Below, piece after piece: positions 7,946 to 13,192 of a stretch of 13,192 nt of DNA; within the stretch, counting starts at the first letter, position 1; each line of letters begins with the position of its first letter. The stretch covers positions 1-13,192 of the forward strand of contig CAMHDG010000012.1 in NCBI GenBank assembly GCA_946183815.1, read 5' to 3'. The translations under genes and the position numbers were made by a program. The DNA is from an uncultured bacterium (GTDB lineage Bacteria > Cyanobacteriota > Vampirovibrionia > Gastranaerophilales > Gastranaerophilaceae). The notes beneath the pieces are model-generated. The model worked only from the letters and a program-made list of their open reading frames with translations. It made no database searches and had not been told where the DNA came from.

Positions 7946-7975
7946 TTCAAGTATCAAAATTTTTATGCGTATAAT
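7946..7975 (+). promoter_or_regulatory. Promoter of the TPR gene
   Basis: A perfect TATAAT -10 (7970-7975) is preceded at 18 bases by a weak -35, TTCAAG (7946-7951). Transcription from about 7982 would give a leader of about 26 bases holding GGAG (7998-8001). The octamer-like motif GTTCAA occurs at 7899-7904 and again at 7945-7950, both preceded by AT(C/T), which might be a factor site. Confidence 0.5.
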
Positions 7976-8007
7976 CTAAAGTATATTTATCACAGTTGGA
8001 GCATGTA

Positions 8008-9657
8008 ATGTCCGAACAAGCAATTTTACCCCGTAATGTAGTGGCTGATGAGCGAATGAGTGCGCTTGATTTAGCACGAATTTCTCATCAGAGATATATA
8101 GTTAAGCAACAAAACGAAGATTTAGAAAACGCTATCGGTTATTATGTAGAGGCAATAAGAAATGACTCTACGGTTGCAGAGCCGTATTATCGTTTGGCGA
8201 GTTTAATGTATGAAAAAGGTCAGATTTCTTTAGAGTCTGCTATTGAGCAGTGTAAGACTGCTGTTACATTAGAACCTGAAAATATAAATGCACATATTTA
8301 TGCAGGCTATTTTCTTTCGATGTCAGAGGATTACAAGTCTGCACAGGCAGAGTTCGATTATGCAATAAAATCGGGCGTGTTGACATCAGCAAGGCCAAGA
8401 CTGTTTTTGTCAAAATTAATTCAGAGAGAAATGAATGTTGAAGGTGTTACTCTCGGCAGAGTGGCAAAATATATTTATTATCTTTTGTCAGGCGGAATGT
8501 TGTTAATGTGCGATAAGGCTGCGGTCAGAATGATGATAGAAAGTGTATCTGACAGTATTTCTGTGTTTTCTTATAAGGCTTTTGGTGAAACTTGTGAAAA
8601 AGCAAAGATGTATTCTGCTGCATACAAAGCCTATGCTGATGGTATGGCAAAGACTGAACACGGCGATATTTTTTATAAGAAAATGGGCGATTTGTCTATG
8701 TCCAGACAAGATTTGCTTTCAGGATTAGATTGTTACAGAAAGGCTTTGAGCGTCACTCCTGATAACAGAGAGGTCTTATTAAAACTTGCAACTCTAATTC
8801 AAACCTCTTTTCCGGAGAGAATTGACGAAGCGATTGACTATTATAACAGGTTGTTAGAGTTTAATATTGATAACGATAAAATTTATTATGAGTTAGGTCA
8901 TTTATATTTAAGAAAAGACGACAGATTAAATGCAGTATCTGCGTTTAAACTTGCACTTGAACATAATGAAAACAACCCTTATTATAATAATTCTTTGGCA
9001 TACGCTTATGTAAGATTAGAGTTGTATGACGATGCAATAGATTATTATCAGAAGGCTATAAAACTAAACCCTGACGCAAAATGGACATCAATAGTTTGCC
9101 ATGCTCTCGGGGCGGTTTATGGAGAAGTTAAAGGAAACTTTGAGGCAGCAGAGGCTACTTATCAGGCAGGGTTAGTACTTGATTCGTCTAATTATGAATT
9201 GTTATTGTCGTTGGGTGATTTACTAATGGTTAAAGGTGATTTAGATAAGGCAATAAGAACTTATTGTGACGGTATTACTTTAGAGCCTGATAATTTTTTG
9301 GCTTATGCTAAAGCAGGTTTGGCTTTATGGGAAAAAGATTATATTGAAGAGTCAATAGTATCTTTCCATAAGTCTATTGAATTGAACCCTAATTTCGAAA
9401 TATCACAAAACAATTTAGGTGTTGTATATCTTGATGGTATGGGAACACCGGAACAGTCCGTTGAATATTTTATAAACGCAATCAGGTTAAATCCTAACTA
9501 TACGCTTGCGTATTTCAATGCAGGCAGGGCGTTGCAGGCGATGGGTGAAAATACCCGAGCCGCCGAATATTTCCAAATGGCTCTTGATTTGAACAAAATT
9601 ACCAACGAGTTAAGTGAAGAGGATATTCAATCTCGACTGTACGATTTATTTAATTAG
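8008..9657 (+). CDS. Tetratricopeptide repeat (TPR) protein
   Basis: This 549-residue soluble protein is built almost wholly of TPR helix pairs, a scaffold for protein-protein contacts. Repeats are recognisable around residues 37-70, 75-125 and from about 190 to 530. Typical units are DAIDYYQKAIKLNPD, KAIRTYCDGITLEPDN, ESIVSFHKSIELNPN and QSVEYFINAIRLNPN, spaced about 34 residues apart. Residues about 130-185 fit the repeat pattern poorly and may be a degenerate or separate segment. There is no signal peptide or membrane span. The start was set at ATG 8008, because GGAG (7998-8001) lies six bases upstream; a TTG at 7996 is in frame but overlaps that site. An in-frame-independent ATG-TAA (8003-8008) overlaps the start. 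The gene stands alone, divergent from the patatin gene and closed by a terminator. Its partner or role is unknown. Confidence 0.88.
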   Translation: MSEQAILPRNVVADERMSALDLARISHQRYIVKQQNEDLENAIGYYVEAIRNDSTVAEPYYRLASLMYEKGQISLESAIEQCKTAVTLEPENINAHIYAGYFLSMSEDYKSAQAEFDYAIKSGVLTSARPRLFLSKLIQREMNVEGVTLGRVAKYIYYLLSGGMLLMCDKAAVRMMIESVSDSISVFSYKAFGETCEKAKMYSAAYKAYADGMAKTEHGDIFYKKMGDLSMSRQDLLSGLDCYRKALSVTPDNREVLLKLATLIQTSFPERIDEAIDYYNRLLEFNIDNDKIYYELGHLYLRKDDRLNAVSAFKLALEHNENNPYYNNSLAYAYVRLELYDDAIDYYQKAIKLNPDAKWTSIVCHALGAVYGEVKGNFEAAEATYQAGLVLDSSNYELLLSLGDLLMVKGDLDKAIRTYCDGITLEPDNFLAYAKAGLALWEKDYIEESIVSFHKSIELNPNFEISQNNLGVVYLDGMGTPEQSVEYFINAIRLNPNYTLAYFNAGRALQAMGENTRAAEYFQMALDLNKITNELSEEDIQSRLYDLFN

Positions 9658-9673
9658 CAACGATATGTTTTGA

Positions 9674-9700
9674 GGCTGACAGATGTCAGTCTTTTTTTTT
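9674..9700 (+). terminator. Intrinsic terminator of the TPR gene
   Basis: GGCTGACA (9674-9681) pairs with TGTCAGTC (9684-9691), with one G-U pair and a tight loop of about four bases. An unbroken run of nine T (9692-9700) follows at once. It begins 16 bases after the TPR stop codon. This is the only convincing Rho-independent terminator in the window, and it insulates ruvC from the TPR transcript. Confidence 0.9.
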
Positions 9701-9740
9701 GTGTTACGCACCCATAAAGTTCCTTAAGATAAATGAAATG

Positions 9741-9749
9741 TGTTATAAT
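9741..9749 (+). promoter_or_regulatory. Extended -10 promoter of ruvC (probably leaderless)
   Basis: TGT-TATAAT (9741-9749, within TGTGTTATAAT from 9739) lies six bases before the ruvC ATG, the same arrangement as at the patatin gene. The bases between read GAGGTT, so a weak GAGG is present, but it is only two bases from the ATG and would be partly outside a transcript starting at 9755-9756. No good -35 is seen. Confidence 0.6.
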
Positions 9750-9755
9750 GAGGTT

Positions 9756-10226
9756 ATGCGAATATTAGGAATAGATCCGGGAATGGCTATTGTTGGCTAT
9801 GCACTGGTTAATTATGAAAATAATGTATATACACTTGAGGGTTCAGGCTCTATTCAGACAGACAAAAATAAATCTACATCTGCAAGGTTGTTAGAGGTAT
9901 ATAACGATATGTGTACTATTGTTGAAAAATTTAAGCCTGACTATGCCTCAATAGAGAAACTTTATTTCTTTAAAAATCAAAAAACTATTATTCCTGTTGC
10001 AGAGTCAAGAGGGGTTATTTTAACTGTTTTAGAGAAATATGGTATTCCTATATATGAATACACTCCGATAGAGGTTAAACAGGTTTTGACGGGTTATGGC
10101 AGGGCATCTAAAAAGGAGGTAGAGCAAATGGTAAAATATACTCTTAACTCTGAAAATTTACCAAAACTGGATGATACTGTTGATGCTGTTGCGATTGCAA
10201 TTTGCCATGCCAGAAACGTGTTCTAG
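9756..10226 (+). CDS. ruvC: Crossover junction endodeoxyribonuclease RuvC
   Basis: This enzyme resolves Holliday junctions by paired symmetric nicks, acting with the RuvAB branch-migration motor (not in this window). The 156-residue protein has the RNase H-like fold signature: MRILGIDPG at the N-terminus with catalytic D7, E67 in IEKLYFFKN, and D140 and D143 in LDDTVDAVAIAICHA. The GYGRASKKEV stretch (113-122) is also typical. The start was set at ATG 9756, since RuvC proteins begin MRILGIDPG. In-frame upstream candidates at 9699 (TTG, inside the terminator T-run) and 9738 (ATG, overlapping the -10) would add residues foreign to the family. The stop codon TAG overlaps the stop of the convergent small gene in the shared bases CTAG (10223-10226). 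Confidence 0.95.
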   Translation: MRILGIDPGMAIVGYALVNYENNVYTLEGSGSIQTDKNKSTSARLLEVYNDMCTIVEKFKPDYASIEKLYFFKNQKTIIPVAESRGVILTVLEKYGIPIYEYTPIEVKQVLTGYGRASKKEVEQMVKYTLNSENLPKLDDTVDAVAIAICHARNVF

Positions 10227-10471
10227 TCTTCTGCTTCTGCAACCTCGTCTTCTTCGCTTGCTAATTCAAGCATACGATAAACCATATATGCACCGAGAGC
10301 AACTGCTTTTGGGTCAAGTTCAGTATTCTTTGCCGCTTCAAGAATTGATGTATTAACTTCAGGATTTTCTTCTTTTATGTAGTGAATCATGTTTTTTCTC
10401 CACATTCTCACATCCTGAAACGCTTCAGCAAATACTAATGATGATTGTTCTTCTGTTATCAGTGGTAACAT
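10223..10471 (-). CDS. Uncharacterised 82-residue acidic protein
   Basis: I do not recognise this protein family. It is 82 residues, soluble and mostly predicted helical. The middle has basic and aromatic residues (VRMWRKNMIHYIKEE, 21-35), then a second helix-rich part (42-71), then a strongly acidic tail (EEDEVAEAED, 73-82). No cysteine, signal peptide or membrane span is present. The start was set at ATG 10471, because AGGAG lies eight bases upstream on the minus strand; an in-frame ATG at 10489 falls between the -10 and the likely transcription start. It has its own promoter, an operator-like inverted repeat upstream, and a normal ribosome site, so it is likely expressed. It diverges from lpxK and converges with ruvC. 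A small regulator or adaptor is possible but unsupported. Confidence 0.72.
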   Translation of the reverse strand: MLPLITEEQSSLVFAEAFQDVRMWRKNMIHYIKEENPEVNTSILEAAKNTELDPKAVALGAYMVYRMLELASEEDEVAEAED

Positions 10472-10493
10472 ATTTTGCTCTCCTGTCATAAAT

Positions 10494-10522
10494 ATTATAT
10501 ACAAAATTTCCTGTTTTGTATA
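10494..10522 (-). promoter_or_regulatory. Promoter of the 82-residue protein gene
   Basis: The minus strand reads TATACA (10517-10522), 17 bases, TATAAT (10494-10499). The likely start is near 10487, giving a leader of about 16 bases that holds AGGAG. The same TATACA-17-TATAAT pair occurs before the guanylyltransferase gene at 12454-12482. Confidence 0.6.
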
Positions 10523-10524
10523 TA
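10496..10524. repeat. Perfect 11-bp inverted repeat, operator candidate
   Basis: TATATACAAAA (10496-10506) and TTTTGTATATA (10514-10524) are exact reverse complements with a seven-base spacer, TTTCCTG. The repeat lies across both promoter elements of the minus-strand 82-residue gene and covers the weak -35 of lpxK (TTGTAT, 10516-10521). A dimeric repressor bound here could control both genes. A terminator is unlikely, since the site is upstream of both genes and no T-run follows. Confidence 0.6.
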
Positions 10525-10544
10525 TGTTAAGTTTATTGTATTAT
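10516..10544 (+). promoter_or_regulatory. Weak candidate promoter of lpxK-nth
   Basis: TTGTAT (10516-10521), 17 bases, TATTAT (10539-10544). The -35 matches only three of six consensus bases, while the -10 matches five. A start near 10551 would give a leader of about 25 bases. The -35 lies within the right arm of the inverted repeat and overlaps the -35 of the opposite gene. Confidence 0.4.
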
Positions 10545-10575
10545 TAATGGTGAATAGAGATTGTGAGTTGGTAGC

Positions 10576-11598
10576 ATGGACTTAAAAACAAAAATAACAA
10601 AATTGCACTACGATAAATCAGCAAAGGGTTTATTTGTTGATATGTTAGAGTTTTTTTCTATTTTTTACGGGGTGGTATCTTCGTTAAGGAATAAACTTTA
10701 TGACAGAGGAATATTAAAGTCTGTGAAGGTAGATGCAAAAGTTATTTCGGTAGGTAATATTACGACAGGCGGGGTTGGGAAAACTCCTTTGGTTGCAAAA
10801 CTTGCGCAGTATTACATAAATCAGGATGAAAAAGTAGCCGTTATTACAAGGGGTTATGGAGGAAAACTTTCAAATAAAAAGGTTAATCTTATATCTGACG
10901 GGGTAAATGTTTATTTTGAGGCAGAGGATGCAGGTGATGAGGCATACTGGCATGCTATAAATAATCCTATGTGTTGTGTGCTTACCTGTAAAGACAGGGT
11001 TAAGGCTGCAAAGTATGCTGTTAAAACATTGGGTTGCTCTGTTATTATTTTAGATGACGGTTTTCAACACAGAAAAATCGCAAGAGATATTGATATTGTT
11101 CTTGTCGATTCAGAACTTGGATTCGGAAATGAGAAATTACTTCCGGCAGGTCCTTTGAGAGAGGGAAAAGAGGCTTTTGCGAGAATTAATAAGTTGGTTG
11201 TTGTAAATAAAAGCGGAAACGAAGAGCGTGCAGGTAAGTATGCAAAAATTTTGGGTAAAAAGTTAAATTGTCCTGCTTTTGTTTGTAATACGCAACCGGA
11301 TTATATTTATAATATTGTATCCGGTGAGCAGTTAGCCTCAGGGGAGGCTGTTACAGCCATGTGTGCAATAGGACAGCCGGAACAGTTCTTTAGATTTTTA
11401 GAAGGTCGTTGTGAGGTTATTAAAAAGGTTGTTTATGACGATCATCATTTATATAAAAAATCAGAAATAGATGATATAAAGGGCATGATTGTTACTACCG
11501 AAAAAGATGCCGTAAAACTTGAGCAGTTTAACCGTAAAGATATTTATGCTATGAAATTAAAGATAGATTTAGATGTTAAGTCTTTAATCGGGGAGTAG
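10576..11598 (+). CDS. lpxK: Tetraacyldisaccharide 4'-kinase
   Basis: LpxK phosphorylates the 4' position of the lipid A disaccharide precursor to give lipid IVA, at the inner face of the inner membrane. The 340-residue protein shows the family pattern: an N-terminal hydrophobic, membrane-associated stretch (about 20-36), RNKLYDRG (38-45), the P-loop region ISVGNITTGGVGKTPLV (57-73, Walker A GGVGKT 65-70), TRGYGGK (91-97), the GDEAYWHA segment (about 120-127), the catalytic region DDGFQHRKIARD (160-171), LPAGPLREG, and the C-terminal TTEKDAVKL. Length is normal. The ribosome site before ATG 10576 is weak. nth starts one base after the stop codon, so the two are co-transcribed and probably translationally coupled. 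No other lipid A gene is in view. Confidence 0.95.
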   Translation: MDLKTKITKLHYDKSAKGLFVDMLEFFSIFYGVVSSLRNKLYDRGILKSVKVDAKVISVGNITTGGVGKTPLVAKLAQYYINQDEKVAVITRGYGGKLSNKKVNLISDGVNVYFEAEDAGDEAYWHAINNPMCCVLTCKDRVKAAKYAVKTLGCSVIILDDGFQHRKIARDIDIVLVDSELGFGNEKLLPAGPLREGKEAFARINKLVVVNKSGNEERAGKYAKILGKKLNCPAFVCNTQPDYIYNIVSGEQLASGEAVTAMCAIGQPEQFFRFLEGRCEVIKKVVYDDHHLYKKSEIDDIKGMIVTTEKDAVKLEQFNRKDIYAMKLKIDLDVKSLIGE

Positions 11599-11599
11599 A

Positions 11600-12244
11600 A
11601 TGAAGAATATTGATAAAATAGTAACAGCCTTAAAATCAGCCGACCAGCCTCAAAGTGATTTTGTAAAAATGATGGAGGAATTTAAAGACCCGTATCTTGT
11701 TTTGATTTCTTGTATTTTGAGTTTGAGAACGAATGACAGAACCACTTATCCTGCTACGTTGAGAATGTTAAAGTTAGCAAAAACACCTGCGGAAATGAAG
11801 AAAGTTGATGTAAAAAATTTGGAAAAGGCGATTTATCCCGTTGGTTTTTACGGTAATAAGGCAAAACAGATAATAGAGTTATCTCGTATTATTGCAGATG
11901 AAATGAATGGTGTTGTTCCTGATACAATAGAAGATTTGTGTAAATTTAACGGGGTCGGCAGAAAGACTGCTAATTTAGTTTTAGCAAAAGGGTTTGGTAT
12001 CCCCGCAATATGTGTTGATGTTCATGTTCACCGAATATTCAACCGTTTGGGTTTGATTAAAACTAAATCTCCGGAGGAAACAGAGTTTGCTTTGCGTGAA
12101 AAATTGCCAAAAAAGTATTGGCTTGATATAAACACAATCCTTGTAACACATGGTCAAAATGTGTGTAAACCGATTAATCCAAAATGTGAAGAATGTCCAA
12201 TATCTGATTATTGTGAAAAGTTAATCAACAAGAGTAAATCTTAA
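11600..12244 (+). CDS. nth: Endonuclease III (DNA glycosylase/AP lyase)
   Basis: This is a base-excision repair enzyme that removes oxidised pyrimidines and cleaves the abasic site. The 214-residue protein has the helix-hairpin-helix FNGVGRKTAN (116-125) with catalytic K122, then the catalytic D140 in VDVHVHRIFNRLG. Four cysteines at 189, 196, 199 and 205 (C-x6-C-x2-C-x5-C) bind the [4Fe-4S] cluster. Where E. coli has LSAQATD, this protein has LSLRTND (40-46), so the helix residue equivalent to Gln41 is Arg, closer to the LSQRTRD pattern of the archaeal-type subgroup. GGGGAG (11590-11595), inside the end of lpxK, is the ribosome site four bases from the ATG. The last 24 bases overlap the convergent DUF1653 gene. 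Confidence 0.94.
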   Translation: MKNIDKIVTALKSADQPQSDFVKMMEEFKDPYLVLISCILSLRTNDRTTYPATLRMLKLAKTPAEMKKVDVKNLEKAIYPVGFYGNKAKQIIELSRIIADEMNGVVPDTIEDLCKFNGVGRKTANLVLAKGFGIPAICVDVHVHRIFNRLGLIKTKSPEETEFALREKLPKKYWLDINTILVTHGQNVCKPINPKCEECPISDYCEKLINKSKS

Positions 12245-12436
12245 TGTCCCCTTCTCGTCAACAACTTCGTTCCACATTCGTTTTGGTCTGACCCAAAGCC
12301 CTGAATTGTTGTAGAGAGGTTCATATATAACCATATCCTCCATTGTTTCAGAGTGAGTTGCAAAGCCTGCAACTTTATACATATTCCCTTTAAAATGCCT
12401 GTATTTTTTACCAATTATAATTTCTTGTTCTGTCAT
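12221..12436 (-). CDS. DUF1653 domain protein
   Basis: This 71-residue protein matches the small DUF1653 family over nearly its whole length. It has YRHFKGNMY (12-20), ATHSETMEDMVIYEPLY (26-42) and GLWVRPKRMW (46-55), ending near an acidic-to-hydrophobic strand. Members are short, single-domain and of unknown biochemical function; the conserved aromatic and basic positions suggest a small beta-barrel-like fold, which is inference. The start at 12436 has a modest GAGAG five bases upstream; a second ATG at 12440 is out of frame. The gene converges with nth, overlapping it by 24 bases, and diverges from the guanylyltransferase gene. A candidate promoter on the minus strand, TATATA (12475-12480), 17 bases, TATAGT (12452-12457), is weak. 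Confidence 0.88.
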   Translation of the reverse strand: MTEQEIIIGKKYRHFKGNMYKVAGFATHSETMEDMVIYEPLYNNSGLWVRPKRMWNEVVDEKGTLRFTLVD

Positions 12437-12453
12437 TCATTCTCTCTTTTTAC

Positions 12454-12482
12454 TATACAATTACCCCCATTTATTATATAAT
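12454..12482 (+). promoter_or_regulatory. Promoter of the guanylyltransferase gene
   Basis: TATACA (12454-12459), 17 bases, TATAAT (12477-12482). A start near 12489 gives a leader of about 26 bases holding GGAAGAG just before the ATG. The elements interleave with the weaker promoter of the opposite DUF1653 gene, so the two could exclude each other. Confidence 0.6.
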
Positions 12483-12514
12483 AGATATAGGTTTAGAGAT
12501 AGAAGGAAGAGATT

Positions 12515-13192
12515 ATGTATAGTATTATTTTGGCAGGTGGTTCAGGTAGCAGATTATGGCCTTTATCAAGAGAATTGTACCCAAAACAGTTGTTAAATAT
12601 TCAAAATAAAGAAAGTCTTTTGCAGGAAACTTATAAGCGTATTTTGAAAATTATGCCTTCTAATAATATTTTGAGTGTAACTAATGCCAAGCACTTTACT
12701 AATGTGAAATATCAGTTATCCTCTTTGTCAAACAGTCCTTTAGTGATTTCTGAACCTGAAGCAAAGAATACTGCCCCTGCAATAGCGGTTTCCGTAAAAT
12801 ATTTGCTTGATAAGAATAAAAAAGCAGAGGATGAGATTGTATTAGTTGTTCCGTCAGATCATAAGATTACTGATGTTGAAAAGTTTAAAGCCTCTGTTTT
12901 AGAAGGTGAAAAGTTGGCAAAGCAAGGGTATCTTGTTACATTTGGCGTAAAACCGACTTATCCTGAAACGGGCTATGGATATATTAAAATTTCAAAAGAA
13001 TTGGATAACGGTTTTATTGTTGATAAGTTTGATGAAAAGCCAAACTCGTCAACTGCGGTTAAATATCTGAACAGTAATACAATGTATTGGAATAGCGGTA
13101 TTTTTATGTTCAGATTGGGTGTCTTTATGAACGAATTAAAAAAATATGCACCTGATATTTATACTATTGTTGAAAAATTTGATTTTTCAAAG
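12515..13192 (+). CDS. manC: Mannose-1-phosphate guanylyltransferase, N-terminal part
   Basis: This enzyme makes GDP-mannose from mannose-1-phosphate and GTP, the donor for mannose, fucose and related sugars in surface polysaccharide. The 226 residues in the window are the nucleotidyltransferase domain: LAGGSGSRLWPLSRELYPKQ (6-25) with the nucleotide-binding glycines and Arg13, EPEAKNTAPA (80-89), PSDHKI (113-118), PETGYGYI (150-157), FDEKP (172-176) and YWNSGIF (191-197). The reading frame runs off the window edge; family members are about 350 residues, or about 470 with a fused isomerase domain, and which form this is cannot be told. GGAAGAG lies just upstream of the ATG. It may begin an envelope-sugar operon, in keeping with lpxK nearby. 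Confidence 0.93.
   Translation, partial: MYSIILAGGSGSRLWPLSRELYPKQLLNIQNKESLLQETYKRILKIMPSNNILSVTNAKHFTNVKYQLSSLSNSPLVISEPEAKNTAPAIAVSVKYLLDKNKKAEDEIVLVVPSDHKITDVEKFKASVLEGEKLAKQGYLVTFGVKPTYPETGYGYIKISKELDNGFIVDKFDEKPNSSTAVKYLNSNTMYWNSGIFMFRLGVFMNELKKYAPDIYTIVEKFDFSK

Noticed and set aside
7996..8007. TTG 7996 as the start of the TPR protein
   Set aside because: The TTG overlaps the GGAG ribosome site that correctly serves ATG 8008 at six-base spacing.
9699..9758. Longer ruvC start at TTG 9699 or ATG 9738
   Set aside because: The first lies in the terminator T-run, the second overlaps the -10, and neither has a ribosome site. The added residues are not found in RuvC proteins, which begin MRILGIDPG.
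10171..10356. 61-codon plus-strand open frame across the ruvC end
   Set aside because: It overlaps both ruvC and the convergent small gene in other frames, and its Leu-rich translation has no family features.
1..13192. Mobile elements, CRISPR arrays, defence systems, tRNA or rRNA genes
   Set aside because: No transposase or integrase motifs, regularly spaced repeats, attachment-site duplications or structural RNA signatures were seen. Gaps between genes are all under 200 bases.

Overview
The window reads as a low-GC (about one third GC by eye), gene-dense chromosomal segment of a Gram-negative-type bacterium. LpxK implies lipid A. The DNA polymerase III alpha subunit is strikingly cyanobacterium-like, but it is one continuous gene, with no break at the position where cyanobacteria carry the DnaE split intein. 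Low GC, a lipid A gene, a cyanobacterial-type DnaE and no photosynthesis gene together suggest a non-photosynthetic cyanobacterial relative (Melainabacteria/Vampirovibrionia, for example a gut Gastranaerophilales). This placement is inference from sequence reading, not a database result. Nothing in the window looks mobile: no transposase, integrase, tRNA, rRNA or CRISPR array was seen.

Layout: a 3'-truncated MFS transporter on the minus strand (1-1239) diverges from a cysteine-synthesis pair, cysK-cysE (1406-2953). A 111-base gap with an imperfect hairpin leads to dnaE (3065-6637). dnaE meets a convergent patatin-like lipase gene (6621-7835) and overlaps it by 17 bases. Divergent from the lipase is a large TPR protein (8008-9657), closed by a clear intrinsic terminator. 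Next come ruvC (9756-10226), a convergent 82-residue acidic orphan (10223-10471), and the lpxK-nth pair (10576-12244). A convergent DUF1653 gene (12221-12436) follows, and then the start of a mannose-1-phosphate guanylyltransferase gene (12515 to the window edge).

Functionally this is mostly housekeeping: O-acetylserine and cysteine synthesis (CysE makes O-acetylserine, CysK sulfhydrylates it), replication (DnaE), recombination and repair (RuvC, Nth), and envelope synthesis (LpxK for lipid A, ManC for GDP-mannose). I see no multi-gene defence system or obviously new molecular machine.

The unusual signals are mostly regulatory. Two genes (the patatin gene and ruvC) share the extended -10 element TGTGTTATAAT exactly six bases before ATG, which predicts leaderless mRNAs. 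An 11-bp-arm perfect inverted repeat sits across the divergent promoters of the 82-residue orphan and lpxK. All three convergent gene pairs overlap at their 3' ends. In the proteins, DnaE keeps all nine metal ligands of an active PHP domain and an uninterrupted split-intein site, while CysE lacks the C-terminal isoleucine used to dock onto CysK.
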